Of a stretch of DNA of 64,000 bases, positions 1 through 8,066 are shown one piece after another. Origin of the DNA: Chlamydiota bacterium (GTDB lineage: Bacteria; Auribacterota; Tritonobacteria; UBA1439); assembly GCA_012729785.1 (NCBI GenBank), contig JAAYCL010000015.1, positions 1 through 64,000 of the forward strand, given 5' to 3'. Under the pieces are notes generated by a model. The model saw only the letters and a program-made list of their open reading frames with translations, was not told the origin of the DNA and ran no database searches. A program made the position numbers and the translations under genes. The stretch's first letter is position 1, and the number at the start of each line of letters is the position of its first letter.

Positions 1-118
1 CCGTCGTGCCTATGGCTATCGGGACGAGGAGTACATGAAACTCAAGATCATACAAACCTGTACCCCATGGATGGGACGCTTCCAACCATGGGCCTGGGCT
101 CACAAAATTCCGTCATGA
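1..118 (+). mobile_element. 3' end of a transposase gene (IS remnant or IS cut by window edge)
   Basis: Frame 2 is open from the window edge to a TGA at 116-118 and encodes 38 residues beginning RRAYGYRDEEYMKLKI. This Arg-Ala-Tyr-Gly-Tyr-Arg-Asp pattern is the kind seen at the C-terminus of ISL3-like transposases. The DNA here is visibly less GC-rich than the rest of the window. A GGCTCA/TGAGCC inverted pair (about 96-120) overlaps the stop and may belong to the element's right end. The rest of the gene lies outside the window, so neither the family nor intactness can be settled. Confidence 0.6.
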
Positions 119-229
119 GCCGAAAAATTGTTTGGTTGCGGTAGCGGTCTTTGGTAGCATATGCGTCGCCCGGCGGCAGGGCCGTCTTCCGGTCCGCCGC
201 GGGCGCGGTCGATGTGCCCTGGAGGCGTG

Positions 230-2788
230 ATGACACGCGTGTTCGCTGCGGCGGCCTGCTTCTTCGCGATCGCGGGAACCGCGTGCGCAGCCACCCCCGA
301 TCCGATCGCCCAGCAGGAATCCCGCGCCGCGGAGATCGCCCGCGTCGAGGCGGCGGCCCGCGACGAGGCCGCGCGGATCGCCGCCGGCGCGGCCTCCGCG
401 CCGGCGACCGACGGCGGGGAGCGGGACGAACCCGCGGCGGAGGCCGGGGGGGGATTCAGCCTGTTCGGCGAGGCGTACGCGGAGGAAGACGACTCCGCGG
501 CGACGGAAGGCGAAGGGATCGAGCGGGAGGCGGCGTCCGACACGACCGTCCTCGATGACGCGGGCCCGGGGTTTCCGGCCGCCGGCGAGGCGGAGGCGGA
601 GGAGAAGCTCCCGATCGTCGCCGACGCCGACAGCGTCGAGTTCGACCGCGAGGAGAACGTCGTCACCGGCTCCGGCAACGCCGTGGTCCGCTACAAGGAC
701 GCCAAGCTCACCGCGGACAAGATCACCGTCTACATGGAGACCGGCGACGCCTACGCCGAGGGCGATGTCAGCCTGTTCCAGGACGGGCAGTTCCTCACCG
801 GCAAGACCATCCACTACAACTTCCGTTCCGGGAAGGGCAGCATCGGGGAGTGCCACGCCTATGCCCAGCCATGGTACGGCTACGGCAAGACGGTGCGGAG
901 GATCTCGGAGGACGAGTACCAGATAGAGAACGGCTACGTCACCACCTGCGACTACGCGAAGCCGCACACGAGCATCCGCGCCAAGCAGATCTACCTCTAT
1001 CCCGGGGACAGCATCGTCGCCCACAATCCGGTCTTCTATCTGTACGAGACCCCGGTGTTCTGGGCGCCGTACGCGAAGTTCTCCCTCACCGAGGACGAGT
1101 CGCCGCTCAACCTCTCCCCGGGCTACTCGAGCGATTGGGGCGTGTTCGTCCTCAGCGCCTTCGACATCTACAAGACCAAGAGCATCCGCGTGACGCCGCA
1201 CCTCGACTTCCGCAGCAAGAACGGGCTCGGCGCCGGCGTGACCGTCGCCCACGACCTGCCGAGCGCCCGCGCCCGCGGCCAGACGGTCTTCTACTACGCG
1301 CACGACAACGACCCGGACTGGGTCCTGAACACCGACGACGACATCAAGAACCGGTACCGGGTCACCCTCGAACACCAGCAGGACCTCTCCGACGACACGA
1401 CGTTCACGGTGAAGTTCAACAAGCAGAGCGACGAGGACATCATCGACAACTTCTTCCGCGACGAGTACGAGGATTACATCCAGCGGGAGAACTACGCCGA
1501 CATCACCAAGGCCGAGGAGAAGTACCAGATAAGCCTTCGCGCCGAGCCGCGCTTCGACAAGTTCTACACCGTCGTCCAGCGCCTGCCCGAGTTCAGCGTG
1601 GAGGCGGTCGACCAGCGCATCAATGACACGCCGCTCTTCTACAACAGCCGCTCCGCGCTCACCAACTTCGACTACCGTTTCTCCGAGGACCCGCTCGACC
1701 AGGACGATATCGACGAGGGGATCCCCGAGCCGCCGATCCCCGACCCGATCAAGAGCCTGCGTCTGGACACCTTCCACGAGCTCTCCTACCCGAAGAAGTA
1801 TTTCAAGTTCCTGAACCTCAAGCCGTGGGCGGGGTTCCGCGAGACGTTCTACTCGAAGGCCCCCGACGGCGAGTCGGGCTTCTCGGGGACCGGGGTCCTC
1901 GTGGACACCGACGGCGACGGGATACTCGACCAGGTTCTCAGCGCCCAGGATCTGGGGGCCGAGGAGAAGAACGTCTTCCGCGGCCTCTTCACGCTCGGCG
2001 CCGAGACCGGCACGAAGTTCTGGAAGGTGTGGGACTACTACAACAATACCTTCAGGATCAACAAGCTCCGCCACGTCTTTGAACCGACGCTGACCTACCA
2101 GTGGTACAGCAAGCCGACGCGGACCTACTCCGACGAGGTCTACGCCTTCGACCAGTACGACTTCTTCAACGAGACGAGCATGTTCACCCTGATGCTGCGG
2201 AACGCCCTCCAGACGAAGCGCGGCGAGGGGGAGGACGTCAACCTGTTCGACATCAAGGTCTACTTCGACATGATGACGAGCAGCTCGCGCTACGACGGCT
2301 ACAAGTTCCGCGCCTTCGCCGACGACCATTACTCCTCCGCGGAGGTCACGGACGGGTTCGACAAGACCTTGAACGATGTCTTTGTCGACGCCGAGTTCCG
2401 CCCGCTGGACTGGCAGAAGCTCGACTTCGAGGGGTACCTCAGGCCCGACCCGGCGCGCCTCGACGAGTGGAACACCGACTACTACGTCTACTGCGACGAT
2501 CTGGTGAGCCTGGCCCTCGGCCAGCGCTACCTCGTCGACTCCAGCAACCTGTGGACGACGGAGTTCAACGTACAGCTCAACGACGACTGGGCCGCGCGCC
2601 AGTACCTCAGGTTCGAGGCCTCGGACGGCACCTTCGAAGAGGGGGAGTGGTCCCTCTTCAGGGACCTCCACGAGTGGGAGGTGGCATTCAGCGTTCGCTA
2701 CAAGGGGAGGCGGAAGGACAGCTACGGCTTCTACGTTCTCTTCTACCTTGACGCCTACCCGGATATCCCGCTCGCGACCCGCTTCTAA
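230..2788 (+). CDS. lptD: LPS-assembly protein LptD (OstA/Imp family)
   Basis: An 852-residue outer-membrane protein expected to insert lipopolysaccharide into the outer leaflet. The ATG at 230 is chosen because GGAGG lies at 221-225 and the product then starts with a good signal peptide (about residues 1-20, ending ACA-ATP). An in-frame ATG at 161 would add 23 Arg/Pro-rich residues in front of it. Residues about 25-125 are an acidic low-complexity linker. Residues about 127-205 are an OstA/LptA-like beta-jellyroll (ADADSVEFDREENVVTGSGN, then the AEGDVSLFQDGQFLTG stretch). The remainder is the aromatic-rich beta-barrel, ending in Phe as outer-membrane barrels usually do. No lptE is visible. 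The upstream transposase end means its native promoter may have been altered. Confidence 0.88.
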   Translation: MTRVFAAAACFFAIAGTACAATPDPIAQQESRAAEIARVEAAARDEAARIAAGAASAPATDGGERDEPAAEAGGGFSLFGEAYAEEDDSAATEGEGIEREAASDTTVLDDAGPGFPAAGEAEAEEKLPIVADADSVEFDREENVVTGSGNAVVRYKDAKLTADKITVYMETGDAYAEGDVSLFQDGQFLTGKTIHYNFRSGKGSIGECHAYAQPWYGYGKTVRRISEDEYQIENGYVTTCDYAKPHTSIRAKQIYLYPGDSIVAHNPVFYLYETPVFWAPYAKFSLTEDESPLNLSPGYSSDWGVFVLSAFDIYKTKSIRVTPHLDFRSKNGLGAGVTVAHDLPSARARGQTVFYYAHDNDPDWVLNTDDDIKNRYRVTLEHQQDLSDDTTFTVKFNKQSDEDIIDNFFRDEYEDYIQRENYADITKAEEKYQISLRAEPRFDKFYTVVQRLPEFSVEAVDQRINDTPLFYNSRSALTNFDYRFSEDPLDQDDIDEGIPEPPIPDPIKSLRLDTFHELSYPKKYFKFLNLKPWAGFRETFYSKAPDGESGFSGTGVLVDTDGDGILDQVLSAQDLGAEEKNVFRGLFTLGAETGTKFWKVWDYYNNTFRINKLRHVFEPTLTYQWYSKPTRTYSDEVYAFDQYDFFNETSMFTLMLRNALQTKRGEGEDVNLFDIKVYFDMMTSSSRYDGYKFRAFADDHYSSAEVTDGFDKTLNDVFVDAEFRPLDWQKLDFEGYLRPDPARLDEWNTDYYVYCDDLVSLALGQRYLVDSSNLWTTEFNVQLNDDWAARQYLRFEASDGTFEEGEWSLFRDLHEWEVAFSVRYKGRRKDSYGFYVLFYLDAYPDIPLATRF

Positions 2789-2885
2789 CCCCGCCCGCAC
2801 TCCTCGATCCCGCGAGACGCCGCACGGTGCGCGTCCCGGAGCGGCGGCGGGCGGCTATCGGCGCATACCGCAACCGGAGGGAAGG

Positions 2886-4178
2886 ATGAAAAAGGTCTGC
2901 ATCATCGGCACCGGCTACGTGGGGCTCGTCACCGGCGCCTGTCTCGCGGATATGAAGAACCGCGTCATCTGCGTGGACAGCGACGTCGAGAAGATCAAGA
3001 TGCTCAAGCGCGGCAAGGTCCCGATCTTCGAGCCCGGGCTGGAAGAGATCATACGCCGCAACACCGCCTCCAAGCGGCTTTCCTTCACGACGAGCGTCGC
3101 GGAAGGGGTGCGCAACTCCGAGATCGTCTTCATCGCGGTCTCCACGCCCCCGAAGGCCGACGGCACGGCCGATCTGACCTCGGTTGCGATGGTCGCCCGC
3201 GAGGTCGCCGAGGCGATGGACGGCTACCGGCTCATCGTCGACAAGAGCACGGTCCCCGTGCGGACGGGCGAAAAGGTGGCCGAGACGATCAAGCGGTACA
3301 ACCGCAAGAACGTCGATTTCGACGTGGCGTCGAACCCCGAGTTCCTCCGGGAGGGGTCCGCGATCTCCGACACGATGGTCCCCGACCGGATCGTCATCGG
3401 CGTCTCCTCGGCCCGCGCCGCCAAGATCCTCAAGGAGCTGTACGCGCCGTTGAAGGCCCCCGTGATCGTCACCGACATCAAGTCGGCGGAGATCATCAAG
3501 CACGCGTCCAACTCCTTCCTCGCGATGAAGATCTCGTTCGCCAACGCCCTCGCCCAGATATGCGAGCTCGCCGGCGCCAACGTGCTGCAGGTCGTGGAGG
3601 GGATGGGGCTCGACAAGCGGATCGGGAAGGCGTTCCTCAACGCGGGGATCGGCTACGGCGGTTCCTGCTTTCCCAAGGACGTGGCCGCCTTCATCAAGAT
3701 CTCCGAGGAGCTCGGCTACGACTTCCATCTCCTCCGGCTCGTCGAGGAGATCAACCGCGAGCAGCGCGCGCGGTTCGTCAAGAAGATCGAGGAGACCCTC
3801 TGGATCATCAAGGACAAGACGATCGGCGTCCTCGGTCTCGCCTTCAAGCCCAACACCGACGATATGCGCAGCGCCCCCTCGATCGACATCATCGCCGCGC
3901 TCCAGCGGGAGGGGGCGTTCGTCAAGGCCTACGACCCGGAGGCGACGGCGGTGGCGCGCAGATTGATGAAGGGGGTGAAATTCTGCAAGAGCGCCTACGA
4001 GGTCGCGCGCGGAAGCGACGCGCTCCTCGTCGTCACCGAGTGGGACGAGTTCTCGAAGCTGAACATCGACCGCATCCGGTCGCTGATGGCGCACCCGATC
4101 ATCATCGACGGGCGCAATATATTCGACCCGGCGGTGATGGAGGAGAAGGGGTTTATCTACAAGAGCATCGGCCGCTGA
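2886..4178 (+). CDS. ugd: UDP-glucose 6-dehydrogenase (UDP-glucose/GDP-mannose dehydrogenase family)
   Basis: A 430-residue cytoplasmic enzyme predicted to oxidise UDP-glucose to UDP-glucuronate with NAD. The N-terminal Rossmann motif is GTGYVGL (residues about 8-14). The catalytic cysteine is C261 in GYGGSCFPKD. The C-terminal nucleotide-sugar domain carries LGLAFKPNTDDMR. The start at 2886 has GGAGG at 2876-2880; the longer upstream reading has no such site. The neighbouring epimerase and DegT aminotransferase fit a pathway making an activated uronic or amino sugar for surface glycans. Relatives such as WbpA oxidise UDP-GlcNAc instead, and the substrate cannot be told from sequence alone. 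Confidence 0.92.
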   Translation: MKKVCIIGTGYVGLVTGACLADMKNRVICVDSDVEKIKMLKRGKVPIFEPGLEEIIRRNTASKRLSFTTSVAEGVRNSEIVFIAVSTPPKADGTADLTSVAMVAREVAEAMDGYRLIVDKSTVPVRTGEKVAETIKRYNRKNVDFDVASNPEFLREGSAISDTMVPDRIVIGVSSARAAKILKELYAPLKAPVIVTDIKSAEIIKHASNSFLAMKISFANALAQICELAGANVLQVVEGMGLDKRIGKAFLNAGIGYGGSCFPKDVAAFIKISEELGYDFHLLRLVEEINREQRARFVKKIEETLWIIKDKTIGVLGLAFKPNTDDMRSAPSIDIIAALQREGAFVKAYDPEATAVARRLMKGVKFCKSAYEVARGSDALLVVTEWDEFSKLNIDRIRSLMAHPIIIDGRNIFDPAVMEEKGFIYKSIGR

Positions 4179-4185
4179 CCCCGCC

Positions 4186-4255
4186 GGAACCGGGGAGGGG
4201 GGCCGCGGGGACGCCGGACGCGCGCCGGTCCCGCCCCCCGGCATCCCCGGGTTCC
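4186..4255. repeat. Long intercistronic inverted repeat (hairpin)
   Basis: The 5' arm begins GGAACCGGGGA at 4186 and the 3' arm ends TCCCCGGGTTCC at 4244-4255. Further complementary blocks lie inside, so most of the 70 bases can fold into one stem. There is no T tract after it, so it is not a classical intrinsic terminator. It lies between ugd and the epimerase and may separate or stabilise the two messages. Confidence 0.5.
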
Positions 4256-4296
4256 CGCCGCGGGGGAGGCGAGGCCGACCAAGAGGCGGACGTGCG

Positions 4297-5247
4297 ATGT
4301 CCCAGGGGATCCATCTTGTCACCGGCGGGGCCGGATTCATCGGCTCCAACATCGTCGAGCTCCTGCTGCAGCGGGGGAAACGGGTGCGGGTGTTCGACAA
4401 CTTCTCCACCGGACGGCGCGAGAACCTCGCGGCGTTCTCCGGGGAGATCGAGCTCGTCGAGGGGGATCTGCGCGACCCGGCGGCCGTCGAAAAAGCCGTC
4501 GCCGGCGTCGCCTTCGTCTCCCACCAGGCCGCGTTGCCGTCGGTGGTGAGGTCGGTGGAGGATCCGCTCCTCTCCAACCAGGTGAACCTCGACGGGACGC
4601 TCGCGCTCCTCGTCGCGGCCCGCGACGCGGGCGTCCGGCGCCTCGTCTTCGCCTCCTCGTCGTCGGTCTACGGCGACAGCCCGTCGCTGCCCAAGCGCGA
4701 GGAGATGACGCCGGCCCCGCTCTCCCCGTACGCGGTCGGCAAGCTCGCCGGGGAGCACTACTGCAAGATCTTCAGTTGCCTCTTCAATCTCCCCTGCGTG
4801 GCGCTCCGCTACTTCAACGTCTTCGGGGCGCGCCAGGACCCGCGGTCGCAGTACGCCGCGGTCATCCCGAACTTCTTCAAGGCGCTCTGCGCGGGAACCG
4901 CGCCGGTGATCGACGGGGACGGGGAGCAGTCCAGGGACTTCACCTACGTCCGCAACGTCGCCGAGGCGAACCTCCGGGCGCTCGAAGCCCCGCTGCGGGG
5001 AGGGGAGGTGATGAACATCGCCTGCGGCACGGCCGTCTCCGTCAACGCCCTCTACCGGATGGTCGGCGAAACGCTCGGCGTCTCCATCCCCCCGCGCCGC
5101 GGCGCACCGCGTCCCGGCGACGTGCGCCACTCGCTCGCCGATATCTCCCGGGCGAAAGAGCTGCTCGGGCTGGCGCCTGCGATCGGCATCGAGGAGGGGC
5201 TGCGCCTCGCCGCCCCGTACTACCGGGAGATGTACCGCGCCGGGTGA
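4297..5247 (+). CDS. NAD-dependent nucleotide-sugar epimerase (SDR family, UDP-glucose/GlcNAc 4-epimerase type)
   Basis: A 316-residue extended short-chain dehydrogenase/reductase. The Rossmann motif GGAGFIGSN is at residues 10-18, the SSSSVYGD serine stretch at about 120-127, and the catalytic pair Y145-x3-K149 lies in SPYAVGK. Other family landmarks are RYFNVFGARQDP and the NIACGT segment. Members interconvert the C4 configuration of UDP-hexoses or UDP-N-acetylhexosamines, or act on UDP-glucuronate. Its place 118 bases after ugd and upstream of a sugar aminotransferase points to nucleotide-sugar synthesis for surface polysaccharide. Length and motifs resemble WbpP/GalE-like enzymes; the exact substrate is undetermined. 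Confidence 0.85.
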   Translation: MSQGIHLVTGGAGFIGSNIVELLLQRGKRVRVFDNFSTGRRENLAAFSGEIELVEGDLRDPAAVEKAVAGVAFVSHQAALPSVVRSVEDPLLSNQVNLDGTLALLVAARDAGVRRLVFASSSSVYGDSPSLPKREEMTPAPLSPYAVGKLAGEHYCKIFSCLFNLPCVALRYFNVFGARQDPRSQYAAVIPNFFKALCAGTAPVIDGDGEQSRDFTYVRNVAEANLRALEAPLRGGEVMNIACGTAVSVNALYRMVGETLGVSIPPRRGAPRPGDVRHSLADISRAKELLGLAPAIGIEEGLRLAAPYYREMYRAG

Positions 5248-5263
5248 ATCGCCGCCGCGGAGC

Positions 5264-5303
5264 GGCACGGATAGAAGAAGGTTTGTTTGCCCGGATCCGT
5301 GGC
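5264..5303. repeat. Short imperfect palindrome of the ATCCGTGGC type
   Basis: GGCACGGAT at 5264-5272 faces ATCCGTGGC at 5295-5303, matching 8 of 9 paired bases around a 22-base loop. The same word pair builds the larger palindrome at 31073-31149, so both may be copies of one dispersed intergenic repeat. The surrounding 175-bp gap otherwise shows only a small hairpin (CACCGA...TCGGTG, about 5358-5377). Confidence 0.4.
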
Positions 5304-5422
5304 ACGAAGCAGCATCGTCGCAGCCGTGAAGATTCGAGGCTGCCCGCGGCGAAGACACCGATGCATCCGTCGGTGCCCTCCGGTCTCTCCGCGGCGGCGT
5401 CGATCGAGAAAGGGGTTCAGCC

Positions 5423-6529
5423 ATGGCCGTTCCGTTTCTTGACGTGACCGCGCAGTACCGCACGCTCCAGGCGGAGATCGAGCAGGCCCTCATCGAGGTG
5501 GCGCGGAGCGGGCACTACATCCTCGGGGAGCGGGGGGCCTCCCTCGAGAAGGAGCTCGCCGCGTACGCGGGGGTGCGCCACGCCGTCGGCTGCGCCTCCG
5601 GGACGGACGCGCTCATCCTGGCCCTGCGGGCGTCGGGGGTGGGGCCGGGGCACGAGGTCATCACCACGACCTACAGCTTCTTCGCCACCGCGAGCTGCAT
5701 CTCGCTCGTCGGCGCGACCCCGGTCTTTGTGGATATCGACCCCCGCACCTACAACCTCGACTGGCGGCAGGTCGAGCGGAAGGTCACCGTCCGCACGAAG
5801 GCGGTCATCCCGGTCCACCTCTACGGGCAGCCGGCCGAGATGGAGCCGCTCCTGGCCCTCGCGAAGGAGTGGGGGATCCGCGTCATCGAGGACGCCTGCC
5901 AGAGCATCGGCGCCGAATACAAGGGGAAACGGGCCTGCTCCCTCGGCGACATCGGCTGCGTGAGCTTCTACCCGACGAAGAACCTGAGCGGGATGGGGGA
6001 CGGCGGGATGGCGTTCACGAACGATCCCGAACTCGCGGAGAACCTCCGGATCCTCCGGGAACACGGGGCGAAGCCGCGCTACGTCCACAAGACCGTCGGC
6101 TACAACAGCCGCCTCGACGAGCTCCAGGCGGCGGTGCTTTTGGTGAAGGCGCCGCACCTCGAGGAATGGACCGCGGCGCGCCGGGCGCACGCGGCGCTCT
6201 ACCGCGAGCAGTTCGCCGGGAGCGCCGTGACAGCGCCGGTCGAGCTCCCCTACGTCCGGCACGTCTACAACCAGTACGTCGTGCGCGTGAAGGACCGCGC
6301 GAAGCTCATGGAGCGCCTCAGGGCGCACGGCATCGGCTGCGCGATCTACTACCCGGTGCCGCTCCACCTCCAGGAGTGCTTCTCCTCCCTCGGCTATCGG
6401 AAGGGGGACCTCCCCGAGGCCGAGAAGGCCGCCGAGGAGACGCTCGCGCTCCCCATCTACCCGGACCTCAAGCCCGAGCAGATCGTCGAGGTTGCCGGGG
6501 CGGTGCGGGGGTTCTACGCGAAAGGGTAG
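5423..6529 (+). CDS. DegT/DnrJ/EryC1/StrS family PLP-dependent sugar aminotransferase
   Basis: A 368-residue aminotransferase expected to transfer an amino group to a keto-sugar nucleotide in the cytoplasm. The PLP-binding lysine is K186 in SFYPTKNLSGMGDGG. The cofactor aspartate lies in VIEDACQ (D157). CASGTDAL at about 57-64 contacts the cofactor phosphate, and YNSRLDELQAA is also typical. It follows the dehydrogenase and epimerase genes, which suggests an amino-sugar (or aminuronic acid) branch as in WbpE-type pathways. The 3-oxidation and N-acetylation enzymes of that pathway are not in the window. Start ATG 5423 has a weak GAAAGGGG upstream. Confidence 0.88.
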   Translation: MAVPFLDVTAQYRTLQAEIEQALIEVARSGHYILGERGASLEKELAAYAGVRHAVGCASGTDALILALRASGVGPGHEVITTTYSFFATASCISLVGATPVFVDIDPRTYNLDWRQVERKVTVRTKAVIPVHLYGQPAEMEPLLALAKEWGIRVIEDACQSIGAEYKGKRACSLGDIGCVSFYPTKNLSGMGDGGMAFTNDPELAENLRILREHGAKPRYVHKTVGYNSRLDELQAAVLLVKAPHLEEWTAARRAHAALYREQFAGSAVTAPVELPYVRHVYNQYVVRVKDRAKLMERLRAHGIGCAIYYPVPLHLQECFSSLGYRKGDLPEAEKAAEETLALPIYPDLKPEQIVEVAGAVRGFYAKG

Positions 6530-6649
6530 CGTTTCGACGGATGGCGGGGAAAGACCGGGTGGCGTCGCGGGCTTTCGCGGATCGAACGCGCGATCTCCTT
6601 CCGCGATGAGGCGCCGTGCCGTCGTTTCGCCCGTTTCCGTGCGGCACGG

Positions 6650-7453
6650 ATGGATATGAATGACGCCCGCGAGGAGTTGAGGGGGATCGCACGCCTCGCC
6701 GGTGACCTCCTCGAACGGCTCGCGGCCCAGGGGGTCGACCGGATTCCTCTCGGCGCGCATGCGGCCCCCGGTATGCGGGCGGCGCCGGATTCCTGCGGGC
6801 GCGGTGCGACAGGCGCTCCCCCCCCCGCCGCCCCGGCCCCGGCTCCCCCGGGGAAACGCGCGGCGCGAACCCCCGTCTCCCTCGACGCGAACGTCGCCGC
6901 CGCGCTCGCGACGATCGAGAAGACCGTCTCGAAATGCCGGAGATGCCTCCTGGCGAAGACGCGGACCCGCACCGTCTTCGGGGCCGGTTCGACGCGCCCG
7001 CCTGTGATCTTCATCGGCGAGGCGCCGGGAGCCGAGGAGGACCGGCAGGGGCTCCCGTTCGTCGGACGCGCGGGGCAGCTCCTGACGAAGATGCTCGCCT
7101 GTGTCGGGTTCGGGCGCGGGGACGTCTACATCACCAACGTCCTCAAATGCCGCCCCCCCGGCAACCGCGACCCGCAGCCCCAGGAGGTGGCCTGCTGCGA
7201 GCCGTACCTCCTCGAACAGCTCGCCCTCCTGAAGCCGCGCCTCATCTGCGCACTCGGCCGCCACGCGGCCCAGACGCTCCTCAAGACCGACACCGGGATC
7301 AACAAGCTGCGCGGCCGCCTCCACGACTACCACGGCATCAGCCTCCTCCCCACATTCCACCCCGCCTATCTCCTCCGCAACCCCGCCGACAAAAACAAGG
7401 CGTGGGAGGATCTGAAGCGGATCCGCCTTCTGGTGGACGAGAAGACGGGGTGA
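6650..7453 (+). CDS. Type-4 uracil-DNA glycosylase with iron-sulfur cluster
   Basis: A 267-residue DNA-repair enzyme that removes uracil from DNA. Motif A is GEAPGAEED (about 123-131) and the second motif is HPAYLLRN near the C-terminus. The four cluster cysteines appear as C96 and C99 (CRRC), C167 (KCRPPGNRDP) and C182/C183. Residues 1-80 are a Pro/Ala-rich extension that family members often carry in variable form. The start at 6650 is the first ATG; another in-frame ATG at 6656 is equally possible and neither has a strong ribosome site. The family is annotated both as UDG and as SPO1 DNA polymerase-related protein. Confidence 0.9.
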   Translation: MDMNDAREELRGIARLAGDLLERLAAQGVDRIPLGAHAAPGMRAAPDSCGRGATGAPPPAAPAPAPPGKRAARTPVSLDANVAAALATIEKTVSKCRRCLLAKTRTRTVFGAGSTRPPVIFIGEAPGAEEDRQGLPFVGRAGQLLTKMLACVGFGRGDVYITNVLKCRPPGNRDPQPQEVACCEPYLLEQLALLKPRLICALGRHAAQTLLKTDTGINKLRGRLHDYHGISLLPTFHPAYLLRNPADKNKAWEDLKRIRLLVDEKTG

Positions 7454-8066
7454 TCCGGCGCGCGCGCCATGCCCGCGCGGATCCGGCGTTGTCAGCCCGT
7501 CAGGTCCGTCTCGCGCATGCCCCCCTCGGGCCGGGTCCGCCTCGAGACGGGGATAGGCGCACGCAACGGCTCGGGCGCGGGGTTCCGGCCGTCGCCGGAT
7601 TGCTCTGGCGCCCCGCCGGGACGGATGCTAAGGTATCGTCGGGCGCCGGCGGGACAACCGCGAGAGGGGAGGATGCGGCGAAGGGAGCCCCTTTCGTCGA
7701 GGCCGTGACGAGGAGTGCCCCGGAGCCGACGACGCACACCGGGACCGTTCAGGGGCCGGCGAACGGGTCCGATTCCCGACGACGGAACGGATGCCTTCGC
7801 CATACGGCGGGATCCGGACACGGCGGTCCTGCGAGGGCTGAATCCGGAGCGGCCCTGTGTGGTAAGGCAGTCGACAAGGTCGCGGGCGAGGTCGGGCGGC
7901 TGCGCAAGGAGATCGACCGGCGGGATGCCGAGGTCGGCCGGATAGAAGAGAGGGTGCGCCTCCGATAGCCTCGCCGCGACCTTCCGTCGCATCGCATGCA
8001 TGCATCCGCGCGCGTCGCATGTCCCCGCGGGATACTCCTCCTCCGCCGCGCGGGAGGCGGTGAGAG
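7454..8066. other. 613-bp gap without a confident gene; possible decayed short ORF
   Basis: No convincing gene spans this gap. At the left end, GATCCG and CGCG blocks form a GC hairpin (about 7452-7488) that could mark the end of the glycosylase transcript. Between about 7780 and 7968 one frame reads a protein-like PDDGTDAFAIRRDPDTAV. A second frame then ends in the coiled-coil-like VGRLRKEIDRRDAEVGR stretch before TAG at 7966-7968. This is compatible with a small gene broken by one frameshift, but chance open frames are common at this GC content. No tRNA or clear promoter is seen. Confidence 0.3.

Noticed and set aside
113-2800. 895-residue open frame on the minus strand opposite lptD
   Set aside because: It is rich in Val/Glu/Arg/Leu with no domain, exactly mirrors lptD codon periodicity, and lptD has a signal peptide, OstA domain and barrel signature.
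2886-4178. UDP-GlcNAc 6-dehydrogenase (WbpA) as the firm name
   Set aside because: The motifs do not separate WbpA from Ugd, and the partner genes of the WbpA pathway are incomplete, so the commoner function was preferred.
5298-5315. Sigma-54 promoter (TGGCACG) before the DegT gene
   Set aside because: The required GC of the -12 element is one base out of register, and the -12 TT is missing. Other TGGCAC sites lie inside genes.
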